From assembly GCA_017419465.1 (NCBI GenBank), contig JAFOLE010000324.1, forward strand, positions 1 to 20,395: a stretch of DNA of 20,395 nt, read 5' to 3'. The notes beneath the pieces are model-generated. The model saw nothing but the letters and a program-made list of their open reading frames with translations. It was not told the origin of the DNA and searched no databases. A program made the position numbers and the translations under genes. Every line of letters starts with the position of its first letter. Position 1 is the stretch's first letter. Shown piece after piece: positions 1-7,083 of the stretch. Source of the DNA: Solobacterium sp. GTDB lineage: Bacteria > Bacillota_I > Bacilli_A > Erysipelotrichales > Erysipelotrichaceae.

Positions 1-1
1 A

Positions 2-1228
2 AATGTGAATCAGGTCTATAACCGGGTAGCCGATGCCTTTTACGGATATCCGAGCCACCGCCTGAAGATGTTCGGTGTAACCGGCACCAACGGAAAGAGC
101 ACGATTTCCTGTGTGATCCGTGACGTGCTGAATCATTTCATCCCTACGGGATATATCGGCACCATTGCGATCGAATACGGAAGCGTAAAACTTCCGCCGC
201 TTCTGACAACGCCGGACATTGATGATCTTCACGGCATCCTGCATGACATGGTTGATTCCGGCATTGAGGCATGTGCGCTGGAAGCTTCGTCCATCGGTAT
301 TGAACAGGGACGTGTCGATGCGATTGATTTTGACACGGCGGTATTCACCAACCTGACGCATGATCATCTGGATTATCACGGCACGATGGAAAACTATTTC
401 CAGGCCAAGAAGAAACTCTTTGACAACCTGAAGGCAGATGCGGTCGCCATTACCAATGCGGATGATCCGTATGGCCTCAAGATCGTGGAGGACTGCCCGT
501 GCAAAGTGGTGACCTATGCGATCGATCACGAAGCGGATTATCAGGTAACCCGCTATCAGCTCAAGCGGGACCGCACCATCTTTACCCTCCGCTGCAACAA
601 CATGGAATATGAGATTGAGACAAACCTTGTCGCCAAGTTCAACCTTTATAATCTTGTGGCTTCCATTGCGGCACTGAACCAGAACGGCATTTCGATCACA
701 CAGATGCTGCCGTATCTGCGGAATGTGACACAGATCGAAGGCCGCGTGCAGCGCATCGATCTCGGGCAGCCGTTCAATGTGATTGTTGACTTTGCCCATA
801 CCCCGGACGGTATTGAAAAGCTCTGCCAGTATGCCAGCGCAATTACACCGAAGGGAAACCGGATCATAGCGATTACCGGTTCTGCCGGAAAGCGGGATAC
901 CGCAAAGCGGCCGATCTTCGGTAAGATTCTTGACCGCTATGCGGACATGATCATTCTTACGGAAGATGATCCGCGCAATGAGAAGCCGGTTGAGATTGCC
1001 GAAGAGATTGCCAAGGGAATAAAAAAGACCCCGTATATCATTATCGAGGATCGTTACAACGCAATTCGCCAGGCGGTGGAAATGTGTTCCGAGAACGACT
1101 GTATCGTGATCATGGGAAAGGGCGATGAACGTTTTATCTACCGGGAGTTCGGCCGCGAACCGTATGACGGGGATGATGTGATCGCAAGACAGGTGATCAA
1201 ACAATTCTATTTCGGAGGAGAAAACTGA
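2..1228 (+). CDS. murE: MurE-type UDP-N-acetylmuramyl tripeptide synthase, 5' end cut off
   Basis: This is a cytoplasmic Mur ligase that adds the third stem-peptide residue to UDP-MurNAc-L-Ala-D-Glu using ATP. The reading frame is open to the window edge. A GTG lies at position 5, but the protein there starts just before the ATP-binding domain (GVTGTNGKST, about residues 24-33), whereas family members have an N-terminal UDP-binding domain of roughly 80-90 residues first. So I read it as truncated by the window, not as a short gene. Other family marks are TNLTHDHLDYHGT, the central-domain EGRVQRID and the C-terminal-domain GSAGKRDTAKRP. The amino-acid selection loop reads DDPRNEKP. Arginine here is usual in meso-diaminopimelate enzymes (DNPR), while lysine enzymes often have DDPA or DNPA, so the substrate is left open. 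The stop is one base before deoC, suggesting co-transcription. Confidence 0.9.
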   Translation, partial: NVNQVYNRVADAFYGYPSHRLKMFGVTGTNGKSTISCVIRDVLNHFIPTGYIGTIAIEYGSVKLPPLLTTPDIDDLHGILHDMVDSGIEACALEASSIGIEQGRVDAIDFDTAVFTNLTHDHLDYHGTMENYFQAKKKLFDNLKADAVAITNADDPYGLKIVEDCPCKVVTYAIDHEADYQVTRYQLKRDRTIFTLRCNNMEYEIETNLVAKFNLYNLVASIAALNQNGISITQMLPYLRNVTQIEGRVQRIDLGQPFNVIVDFAHTPDGIEKLCQYASAITPKGNRIIAITGSAGKRDTAKRPIFGKILDRYADMIILTEDDPRNEKPVEIAEEIAKGIKKTPYIIIEDRYNAIRQAVEMCSENDCIVIMGKGDERFIYREFGREPYDGDDVIARQVIKQFYFGGEN

Positions 1229-1229
1229 G

Positions 1230-1877
1230 ATGGATGCCGCAAAATATATTGATCATACATTGCTGAAACCGGCAGCGCGGAAAGAAGATGTGGAAGCGCT
1301 GTGCCGGGAAGCACTGAACTATAACTTCGCAAGTGTCTGCGTCAATCCATGCCGGATCGAAACCGCAGCTGAAATCCTGAAGGGCAGTGATGTGAAAGTG
1401 TGCTGTGTCATCGGATTTCCGCTTGGCGCCATGAGTGAGGCCGCAAAGGTATTCGAGGCGGCAGATGCAGTAAAACGAGGTGCGCAGGAAGTCGATATGG
1501 TCATCAATATCGGATTCCTCAAAGACGGAAACGATGCGGCAGTGATTCATGAGATCGCAGCGGTCAAGGAAGCAGTCGGCTCCCTGACACTTAAGGTCAT
1601 CCTTGAGACCTGTCTTCTGAATGAGGATGAAATCGTGCGGGCATGCCACGACTGTATGAAGGCAGGCGCTGATTTCGTAAAAACTTCAACCGGGTTTTCG
1701 ACCGGAGGAGCTGACGCACATGATGTTGTACTGATGCGCAGAACCGTCGGAGAAACCATGGGCGTCAAGGCTAGCGGCGGCATTCGCACGGCGGAAGATT
1801 TCCGCAAAATGGTGGATGCCGGAGCGAACCGGATCGGCACCAGCAGCGGTGCAGCGATTGTCGAATCACTGAAGTGA
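1230..1877 (+). CDS. deoC: Deoxyribose-phosphate aldolase
   Basis: The enzyme cleaves 2-deoxyribose-5-phosphate to glyceraldehyde-3-phosphate and acetaldehyde in deoxynucleoside catabolism; it is a cytosolic class I aldolase with a TIM-barrel fold. At 215 residues it has the short bacterial length. The opening IDHTLLKP is typical. The Schiff-base lysine is K151 in FVKTSTGF, the second active-site lysine is K180 in KASGGIR, and the proton-relay aspartate is D89 in EVDMVINIG. The ATG at 1230 follows GGAGGAG (1214-1220), inside the end of the preceding murE gene. Other pentose or nucleoside genes are absent from the window, so its pairing with a cell-wall ligase looks like positional linkage more than a shared pathway. 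No strong terminator follows, but an inverted repeat at 1889-1907 could weakly end the transcript. Confidence 0.97.
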   Translation: MDAAKYIDHTLLKPAARKEDVEALCREALNYNFASVCVNPCRIETAAEILKGSDVKVCCVIGFPLGAMSEAAKVFEAADAVKRGAQEVDMVINIGFLKDGNDAAVIHEIAAVKEAVGSLTLKVILETCLLNEDEIVRACHDCMKAGADFVKTSTGFSTGGADAHDVVLMRRTVGETMGVKASGGIRTAEDFRKMVDAGANRIGTSSGAAIVESLK

Positions 1878-1885
1878 AAAACTCA

Positions 1886-1914
1886 TTGCAAAATCGATTC
1901 GGTTTTGTTACTAT
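1886..1914 (+). promoter_or_regulatory. Sigma-A promoter for rpsU
   Basis: The -35 box is TTGCAA (1886-1891) and the -10 box TACTAT (1909-1914), separated by 17 bp, which predicts a transcript starting near 1921. The spacer holds an inverted repeat (1889-1907), with arms CAAAATCG and CGGTTTTG around ATT, that pairs over 8 positions with one G-T. It may be a weak terminator of the upstream deoC transcript or a binding site; the sequence alone does not decide. Confidence 0.6.
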
Positions 1915-1948
1915 CTTAGTGTTGTCAACTCAGAAAGGGGGGATATGA

Positions 1949-2131
1949 ATGCCGAGAGTAGAAGTCAAGGATATGGAAAGTCTGGACGATGCACTGCGTC
2001 GCTTTAAGCGTCAGGTCTCCCGCAGCGGAACGCTGGCTGAGGCGCGTAAGAGAGAATACTACGTAAAACCGGGTGTAAAGCGTAAACTCAAGAGCGAAGC
2101 TGCACGTAAGGCAAGACGTCGCGGTAAGTAA
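1949..2131 (+). CDS. rpsU: 30S ribosomal protein S21
   Basis: This is the small basic protein of the 30S subunit that sits near the anti-Shine-Dalgarno end of 16S rRNA. Its 60 residues match the family length and show the features expected: the MPRVEVK opening, the conserved SLDDALRRFKRQ helix, the basic KREYYVKPG segment and a lysine/arginine-rich C-terminus. The start is fixed by an unusual Shine-Dalgarno tract, AAAGGGGGG (1934-1942), six bases before the ATG. Another ATG at 1945 is in a different frame. The gene has its own promoter and terminator, so it is a one-gene unit. In many Firmicutes a YqeY-family gene lies between rpsU and phoH; here it is missing. Confidence 0.97.
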   Translation: MPRVEVKDMESLDDALRRFKRQVSRSGTLAEARKREYYVKPGVKRKLKSEAARKARRRGK

Positions 2132-2143
2132 GTCTTCAATGAG

Positions 2144-2171
2144 AGAAGTTCCGATCGGGACTTCTTTTTTT
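2144..2171 (+). terminator. Intrinsic terminator of rpsU
   Basis: A 9-bp stem pairs AGAAGTTCC (2144-2152) with GGGACTTCT (2157-2165), with one G-T pair and a GATC loop. It runs straight into a T-tract ending at 2171. The last T residues also belong to the -35 box of the phoH promoter. Confidence 0.85.
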
Positions 2172-2198
2172 GCATGCAGGAACGGATTTCGCTAGAAT
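2170..2198 (+). promoter_or_regulatory. Sigma-A promoter for phoH
   Basis: The -35 box TTGCAT (2170-2175) and the -10 box TAGAAT (2193-2198) are 17 bp apart. The predicted start is near 2205, leaving about 23 bases of leader with the ribosome site at 2213-2222. The -35 box starts in the T-tract of the rpsU terminator, so the two signals share bases. Confidence 0.55.
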
Positions 2199-2227
2199 AT
2201 AGTTTAGTAAATAAAGGGGGAGTTTCT

Positions 2228-3190
2228 TTGGAAATCACTAGGACGATCAGATTCGATGACATGACCGGACTTCAGGCGATGAACCTTGCCGGAACGGAAG
2301 ACCGCAATCTGCGTGTCATTGAAGAATGCTTCGGAAAAACGATTACTTTCCGGGATAATACATTTACCATTCTCGACTGCGGTGAGGATACGTACCAGCA
2401 GATCCATGACATTCTGACGGCACTCTATGAAGTGACGAAGAAGAATCAGCTGGTTTCGGAACAGGATGTCATTTACGCATGCCGTCTTGTCACCAAGAAC
2501 GAACAGATCAGTTTTAACCAGTATGGTCAGGCAGTGATCGGCCGTACGCTGACGGGAAAGGCTGTCGCGCCGAAAACACACGGACAGTATCAGTTTGTCA
2601 AAGCCATGGAATACAGTCCGATCGTATTTGCAATCGGTCCTGCCGGAACCGGTAAAACATTCCTTGCGGTCATCAAGGCCGTTTCCGAACTGAAAAAGGG
2701 AAATGTAAAGCGGATCGTTCTGACGCGTCCGGCAGTGGAAGCCGGCGAGAACCTCGGCTTTCTCCCGGGTGATATGAAGGAAAAAGTGGATCCGTATCTG
2801 ACACCGCTGTATGATGCCCTGCATGACATGCTGGGACTGGAGAAGACAGAAGCGCTTCTGGAACGCGGAACGATTGAAATTGCGCCGCTTGCCTATATGC
2901 GCGGCCGTACACTGGATGACAGCTTTGTCATTCTCGATGAAGCGCAGAATACGACCGGTGCGCAGATGAAAATGTTCCTGACCCGTCTTGGCTTCCATTC
3001 CCGGATGGTCATTACCGGTGATGTGACGCAGCTGGACCTGAAAAAGGGAGAACAGAGCGGTCTCATTGAAGCATCCTCGATCCTTCAGGGTATTGATGAG
3101 ATTTCCATTATTCAGCTCACCTCGGATGATGTTGTCCGTCATCCGCTGGTACAGAAGATCGTGGAACGCTACAGTCAGTCAAATAAGTAA
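2228..3190 (+). CDS. phoH: PhoH-family ATPase (PhoH-like protein)
   Basis: This is a cytoplasmic P-loop ATPase of the PhoH/YlaK group, often encoded beside ybeY and suspected of a part in RNA metabolism, though its substrate is not settled. From a TTG at 2228 it has 320 residues, the usual length. The Walker A motif GPAGTGKT lies at about residues 137-144, and the Walker B region VILDEAQN at 234-241, followed by TGDVTQLDL. I chose the TTG because it lies five bases after AAAGGGGGAG (2213-2222) and gives the normal N-terminus. The in-frame ATG at 2174 would lie upstream of the likely transcription start and beside the rpsU terminator. The gene ends before a convergent terminator shared with the opposite-strand gene. 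Confidence 0.94.
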   Translation: MEITRTIRFDDMTGLQAMNLAGTEDRNLRVIEECFGKTITFRDNTFTILDCGEDTYQQIHDILTALYEVTKKNQLVSEQDVIYACRLVTKNEQISFNQYGQAVIGRTLTGKAVAPKTHGQYQFVKAMEYSPIVFAIGPAGTGKTFLAVIKAVSELKKGNVKRIVLTRPAVEAGENLGFLPGDMKEKVDPYLTPLYDALHDMLGLEKTEALLERGTIEIAPLAYMRGRTLDDSFVILDEAQNTTGAQMKMFLTRLGFHSRMVITGDVTQLDLKKGEQSGLIEASSILQGIDEISIIQLTSDDVVRHPLVQKIVERYSQSNK

Positions 3191-3199
3191 TGCAAACGT

Positions 3200-3255
3200 A
3201 AAAAACAGACATCAGAATCGATCAGACTCAGATCAATCCAGGATGTCTGTTTTTT
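3200..3255. terminator. Bidirectional terminator between phoH and the alaX-type gene
   Basis: A perfect 14-bp inverted repeat pairs AAAAAACAGACATC (3200-3213) with GATGTCTGTTTTTT (3242-3255). The A-run on one side and T-run on the other let it work on both strands. The loop is long, 28 bases. It lies 10 bases after the phoH stop and 8 bases after the stop of the minus-strand gene. Confidence 0.85.
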
Positions 3256-3262
3256 AACTGCT

Positions 3263-4423
3263 TCAGAACTGTTCTTCAAGGAAGGCACGGATGTTCGCTT
3301 CATTTCCGGTCAGCGCTCCCTGAATCATCTCTGCCGGGCCGCCGCCGCGTCCGCTGAATGCGGTGTTCAGTGCTTTACCGACCGGCCGCAGGTCTGCGGA
3401 ATGGCTCAGAATGACATACTGATATCCATCCTCCCGCTGGCTGAAGGCAGCACAGGTTCCGATCCCTTTTTCTTCGATGATCTGATTGCAGAAGGAACGA
3501 AGGTCACGCGTATCAATGCCTTCCGTAAACAGCACCGCAAGGGGCTGTCCCTCGCGAAGCGCGGCCTTTTCGGCTTCCAGCGCCGTCAGGGCGGCACGAT
3601 GGCGTTCTCTGCGAAGGACCCCGAGTTCGTGCAGCGTGCGTTCTACGGCAGCGGAGGTTTCCTTTACATTAGCTGAAAGCAGGTGTGAAATCTTCATGTT
3701 TTCCGCATAGATATCCCGCACATAGTTTAATGCCCGTTTTCCGCAGACAATATCCACGCGGGTGCCGTTCTTCCGGTTCTGACAGGACAGTACCTTGATG
3801 AGCCCGATTTCACCGGCACGGGTTACATGTGTTCCGCAGCAGGCACATACATCGGCGCCCGGAAAGGTGACGATGCGGACGGTGCCGTGCAGCTCCTTCT
3901 TGGAACGGAAGTCCAGGGAGGCCAGTTCTTCTTCGGAGGGATAGGTGATGATCGTCTCGGAGTTGCCCCAGATATGTTCATTTGCGAGCAGTTCGGTTTT
4001 CAGAAGATCTTCTTCACTCAGCGGACCGGAGAAATCAAGGGTGACAGTCTCTTCGCCAAGATGGAATCCGATATTTTCATATCCGAACTGTTTGTGGATC
4101 AGACCGGAAAAGATATGTTCTCCCGAATGCTGCTGCATCAGATCAAAACGGCGCTCCCAGTCGATGCTGCCGTGTACGGCGCTTCCTTCTGCCAGCGGTT
4201 CTCTGGTGTAATGCAGTACGGTTCCGTCTTTTGTATGGGTATCAAATACTTCAACACCGTTCAGTGTTCCGTGATCTCCCGGCTGCCCGCCGCCTTCCGG
4301 GTAGAATGCGGTCTGGCTCAGCGCTATCGCGTAACCGTCCTTGATCGGTGTGCAGGACAGTACCTCTGCATCAAAGTCACGGAGGTAGGCGTCCTGATAG
4401 TACAGTTCGTTCATCTCATTCAT
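3263..4423 (-). CDS. Alanyl-tRNA editing protein, AlaX-L type with DHHA1 domain
   Basis: This is a free-standing homologue of the AlaRS editing half, expected to hydrolyse mischarged tRNA(Ala) (Ser- or Gly-tRNA) in the cytosol. From the ATG at 4423 it has 386 residues. The N-terminal part has the AlaRS-like EGGGQPGD loop (about 43-50). The editing core carries the zinc ligands H99 and H103 (HSGEH) and, in the CCGTH segment, C195 and H199. A helical linker (about 250-290) leads to a C-terminal DHHA1 domain ending with the glycine-rich SGRGGGPAEMIQG, which marks the long AlaX-L class. No AlaRS catalytic domain is present. An in-frame TTG at 4429 would add two residues, but the ribosome site (AAGTGGA on the minus strand) is better spaced for 4423. 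It runs against its neighbours and splits the usual phoH-ybeY pair. Confidence 0.9.
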   Translation of the reverse strand: MNEMNELYYQDAYLRDFDAEVLSCTPIKDGYAIALSQTAFYPEGGGQPGDHGTLNGVEVFDTHTKDGTVLHYTREPLAEGSAVHGSIDWERRFDLMQQHSGEHIFSGLIHKQFGYENIGFHLGEETVTLDFSGPLSEEDLLKTELLANEHIWGNSETIITYPSEEELASLDFRSKKELHGTVRIVTFPGADVCACCGTHVTRAGEIGLIKVLSCQNRKNGTRVDIVCGKRALNYVRDIYAENMKISHLLSANVKETSAAVERTLHELGVLRRERHRAALTALEAEKAALREGQPLAVLFTEGIDTRDLRSFCNQIIEEKGIGTCAAFSQREDGYQYVILSHSADLRPVGKALNTAFSGRGGGPAEMIQGALTGNEANIRAFLEEQF

Positions 4424-4447
4424 AGTCAATCCACTTCTTTCCTGTAC

Positions 4448-4453
4448 ATTATA
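4448..4453 (-). promoter_or_regulatory. Possible -10 box for the alaX-type gene
   Basis: A consensus TATAAT reads on the minus strand from 4453 to 4448, 24 bases before the start codon at 4423. The predicted transcript would begin near 4441 and include the ribosome site. No good -35 box is seen at the proper distance, so the call rests on the -10 alone. Confidence 0.4.
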
Positions 4454-4475
4454 CGGGATTGCGGGGAAGCGGGAA

Positions 4476-4484
4476 TGCTATAAT
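4476..4484 (+). promoter_or_regulatory. Extended -10 promoter directly before ybeY
   Basis: TGCTATAAT (4476-4484) is a consensus extended -10 element. I see no convincing -35 box, which extended -10 promoters can do without. The ybeY ATG is only nine bases after the box, so the predicted start (about 4490-4492) leaves almost no leader. The box lies about 25 bp from the opposing -10 box of the alaX-type gene. Confidence 0.45.
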
Positions 4485-4493
4485 GAGGGCACT

Positions 4494-4952
4494 ATGGAAA
4501 TCACTGTATATAACCGTACCAATCAGGATATGTCATTTATTCTTCCGCTGTATGAAGCGATTGCGGAATCTGCCTCTAAGAAGCTGCGCCTGAAGAAGGC
4601 GAATACCGTATCCGTTACCTTTGTCCGTTCCCGCTCGATTCATATCATCAACCGGGATTACCGCGGCATCGACCGTCCGACGGATGTCATCACATTTGCG
4701 GCAGGAGATGAACGCAGCGGCTTTGAAACGCCCGAGGAACTGCTTGATCTCGGCGATATCTTCATCAACATCGAGTATGCCGCAAAGCAGGCCAGACAGT
4801 ACGGTCATTCCTATGAACGGGAGCTGGGCTTTCTCTTTACGCATGGACTGCTGCACTGTCTTGGATATGATCATATGACAGAGGATGATGAAAAACGGAT
4901 GTTCTCCATGCAGGACCGCATTCTTGATCCGATCATCCGGAGAGATCAATGA
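4494..4952 (+). CDS. ybeY: Endoribonuclease YbeY (16S rRNA maturation)
   Basis: YbeY is a single-strand-specific metalloendoribonuclease that takes part in 16S rRNA 3'-end processing and late 30S quality control. The protein is 152 residues, the normal length. Its signature zinc site is clear: HGLLHCLGYDH, with H117, H121 and H127. The segment RPTDVITFAA (about 61-70) and GDIFINIE (about 87-94) are also conserved. The start at 4494 gives the usual N-terminus MEITVYN. A GAGGG tract lies at 4485-4489, only four bases from the ATG. The stop overlaps the dgkA start by four bases (ATGA), so the two are probably translationally coupled. Confidence 0.96.
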   Translation: MEITVYNRTNQDMSFILPLYEAIAESASKKLRLKKANTVSVTFVRSRSIHIINRDYRGIDRPTDVITFAAGDERSGFETPEELLDLGDIFINIEYAAKQARQYGHSYERELGFLFTHGLLHCLGYDHMTEDDEKRMFSMQDRILDPIIRRDQ

Positions 4953-5284
4953 TCCGGAAAAAGTTCGGACCTGCATTTCGCGGCCTGATCCAGGGAATGG
5001 GGCACCGCAGTATCCGTGTTCAGTGGATCCTTGCGCTTCTCGCGGTGATTGCCGGATGCATTCTCCGGCTTACTTCGGGAGAATGGATCGCAGTGATCCT
5101 GTGCATCGGACTTGTCGTGATGTCGGAATACCTGAATACCGCAGTCGAATTTCTGTGCAATTATCTGACAGAAGAGAACGATGAGCGGATCGGAAGGATC
5201 AAGGACATTTCTGCGGGCGGTGTACTTGCGGCATCGCTTGCGGCACTTCTGACCGCCGCTGTAATTCTCGCAAGACATTTATAA
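4949..5284 (+). CDS. dgkA: Diacylglycerol/undecaprenol kinase family protein
   Basis: This is a small integral membrane lipid kinase. In Gram-positive bacteria family members usually phosphorylate undecaprenol to recycle the cell-wall lipid carrier; which lipid is used here is inference. The 111 residues show three hydrophobic helices (about 26-42, 45-62 and 88-108) and the family signature around SEYLNTAVEF (E60, N63, E67) followed by RIKDISAGGVL (K85, D86). The start overlaps the ybeY stop by four bases. The order ybeY-dgkA-era is a well-known Firmicutes arrangement, but the cytidine deaminase gene often found between dgkA and era is absent. Confidence 0.93.
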   Translation: MIRKKFGPAFRGLIQGMGHRSIRVQWILALLAVIAGCILRLTSGEWIAVILCIGLVVMSEYLNTAVEFLCNYLTEENDERIGRIKDISAGGVLAASLAALLTAAVILARHL

Positions 5285-5392
5285 GACAATCTTTGCGGCA
5301 TCTGCCGCTGTATTGTTTCAACAGAAATGAAGCCAGGGGTACGTCAGCGGAAGAACTGAATTCGATGACGTTTGGACCGGAGGACTCGAACT
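5285..5392 (+). other. dgkA-era intergenic segment with two inverted repeats
   Basis: This 108-bp gap has no gene. A first hairpin pairs GCGGC (5295-5299) with GCCGC (5304-5308) around ATCT, and is flanked by ACAAT (5286-5290) and ATTGT (5312-5316). A second inverted repeat pairs ACGTCA (5341-5346) with TGACGT (5366-5371). No clear T-tract follows the first, so it is not a strong terminator, and I find no well-spaced promoter. It might be a processing or attenuation site in an operon-internal leader. Confidence 0.4.
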
Positions 5393-6280
5393 ATGCGATT
5401 TGGATTTGTGGCACTGGCCGGACGGCCGAATGCCGGAAAAAGCACACTGATCAATGCACTGGTAAATGAAAAGATTGCGATCGTTTCACCGAAACCGCAG
5501 ACCACACGGAGTGAGATCCGCGGCATCGTGAACACGGAAGATGCGCAGATCGTTTTTACAGATACACCGGGTATTCATAAGGCGAATACACGCCTGGAGA
5601 CGCGTATGAACAAAGAGGCATCCAATGTCATTCAGGGCGTGGATGTCATTTATCTGATCGTTGACGGAACAAAACCGTACGGCTCCGGAGATGAGTTTGT
5701 GCTGAATATGGTGGCGCAGGCCGGTGTTCCGGTATTCCTGATTTTCAATAAGATCGATCAGCTGCCGAAGGAGAAGGTTCTGAAACATCTGACCTCCTGG
5801 CAGAACCGTTTTACATTTGCGGAGTTTTTCCCGCTGTCTGCCCTGAAAGGAAAAGACTTTGAGGACCTGCTTGAAACGACCATCCGTTATCTTCCGGAAG
5901 GAGACGCAATGTATCCGCGGGAAGTCGTCAGCGACAATCCGGAGAACTTCCGCATTGCGGAAATCATCCGGGAGAAGATCCTGTATCTTACCGAAGAAGA
6001 GGTGCCGCATGCGGCGGCAGTCGTCATTGAACGAAAGGAATATGTGAAGGACGGCTGTGAGATCCAGGCGATGATTCTTGTGGAACGGCAGGGACAGAAG
6101 GGCATTCTGATCGGAAAACAAGGCAGCATGTTAAAGAAGATCGGAACTGCCGCAAGAAAGGATATCGAGCAGTTCCTGGACTGCCATGTCCGTCTGTCAC
6201 TGTTTGTCAGAGTTGAAAAGGACTGGCGTGATATCGACAACCGGATCACCCAGTACGGTTACGGTCATACGGATGAATGA
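5393..6280 (+). CDS. era: GTPase Era
   Basis: Era is an essential GTPase that binds the 3' end of 16S rRNA and assists 30S assembly. The 295-residue protein has the G1 loop GRPNAGKST (residues 10-18), the switch/G3 motif DTPG and the G4 motif NKID, then a C-terminal KH RNA-binding domain with the GIKGxxG-type loop ILIGKQGSMLKKIG. I chose the ATG at 5393 because GGAGG lies at 5379-5383, nine bases upstream, and MRFGFVALAGRPN is the normal opening. A TTG at 5372 would add seven residues but lies upstream of that ribosome site. The end overlaps recO by eight bases. YbeY, which acts on the same rRNA end, is encoded two genes upstream. Confidence 0.97.
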   Translation: MRFGFVALAGRPNAGKSTLINALVNEKIAIVSPKPQTTRSEIRGIVNTEDAQIVFTDTPGIHKANTRLETRMNKEASNVIQGVDVIYLIVDGTKPYGSGDEFVLNMVAQAGVPVFLIFNKIDQLPKEKVLKHLTSWQNRFTFAEFFPLSALKGKDFEDLLETTIRYLPEGDAMYPREVVSDNPENFRIAEIIREKILYLTEEEVPHAAAVVIERKEYVKDGCEIQAMILVERQGQKGILIGKQGSMLKKIGTAARKDIEQFLDCHVRLSLFVRVEKDWRDIDNRITQYGYGHTDE

Positions 6281-7067
6281 GAAGGCAGTCGGCCTGATCC
6301 TGAAGGAACAGGACTATAAGGAAAATGCGGTAATTCTCACCGTGCTGTTTGAGGAATACGGGAAACTCTCGCTCGTAGCGCAGGGTGCCCGGAAAATGTC
6401 TTCCAAAAACCGCGGAAATATTCTCCCTTATACCAAGGGGGAGTTTTCATTTGACTACCGGGAAGGAAAAACAATGTTCCGGATGAAGACGGCCCATACC
6501 CTGGAACTCTATCGCTTCCTCCATGAAGATCTGAATGCCTCCCTTGCATGTGCGGTGCTTGCGGAAGTGATCAATGCCTTTCTGATGGAAGGGGCGGAAC
6601 CATCCTTTTCGGATCATTGCTTTAAACTCTTTGAGGAGGCATGCACCGCCTGGAATACAAAACATCCTGCGGATATCGTGCTTGCGGTTTCCCTGGTGGA
6701 TGTCCTGAAAACCCAGGGAATTGCGCCGGATGTAGATGAGTGTGTACTCTGCGGGGACACCAGTGTTTCTGCAATTTCCGTAAATGACGGCGGTTTTCTG
6801 TGTGCTTCCTGTGCAATGAAGCGGAATGTGCGGTTCAGCGAACCGATGCGTCTGCGGGCATTCCGTCTGATCAACAAGGCCAAGCTGGAACATCTTCCCG
6901 TCCTGGAAGAGGCTATGGGAAGTGCGCTGAAGGAGTGCGATCTGCTTGCGGAATTCATCCGGACACATGCCGGACTGCCGTTACGGTCCTATACGCTGTT
7001 TCAGCGGATGTTTCAGGAAACCGGGCCGGAACTGCCGGCTTCTTCCGGCGTCACGAAGGGCGCGTGA
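6273..7067 (+). CDS. recO: DNA repair protein RecO
   Basis: RecO works with RecF and RecR to load RecA on SSB-coated single-stranded DNA in recombinational repair. The 264-residue protein starts with an OB-fold N-terminal domain (GLILKEQDYKENAVILTV) with the conserved GKLSLVAQGARK strand. A helical C-terminal domain follows, with a four-cysteine zinc module (CVLC and CASC, about residues 155-180). The ATG at 6273 lies inside the end of era and gives an eight-base overlap; a much longer upstream extension would lie wholly within era. The C-terminal end is proline/serine-rich and not distinctive. No terminator is evident before glyS, whose own promoter follows. Confidence 0.94.
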   Translation: MNEKAVGLILKEQDYKENAVILTVLFEEYGKLSLVAQGARKMSSKNRGNILPYTKGEFSFDYREGKTMFRMKTAHTLELYRFLHEDLNASLACAVLAEVINAFLMEGAEPSFSDHCFKLFEEACTAWNTKHPADIVLAVSLVDVLKTQGIAPDVDECVLCGDTSVSAISVNDGGFLCASCAMKRNVRFSEPMRLRAFRLINKAKLEHLPVLEEAMGSALKECDLLAEFIRTHAGLPLRSYTLFQRMFQETGPELPASSGVTKGA

Positions 7068-7083
7068 TTGCACAGATTACGCA

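Noticed and set aside
2204..3142. Minus-strand open frame of 312 codons opposite phoH
   Set aside because: Shadow of phoH; no motifs and it would begin inside the 3' half of a conserved gene.
3827..4483. Plus-strand open frame of 218 codons opposite the alaX-type gene
   Set aside because: The minus-strand gene has its zinc ligands and DHHA1 motif intact; the plus-strand product resembles nothing and would run through both promoter regions.
5286..5316. Hairpin after dgkA as an intrinsic terminator
   Set aside because: The stem is followed by TTTCAACA, not a T-tract, and no promoter is evident for era, so transcription probably continues.
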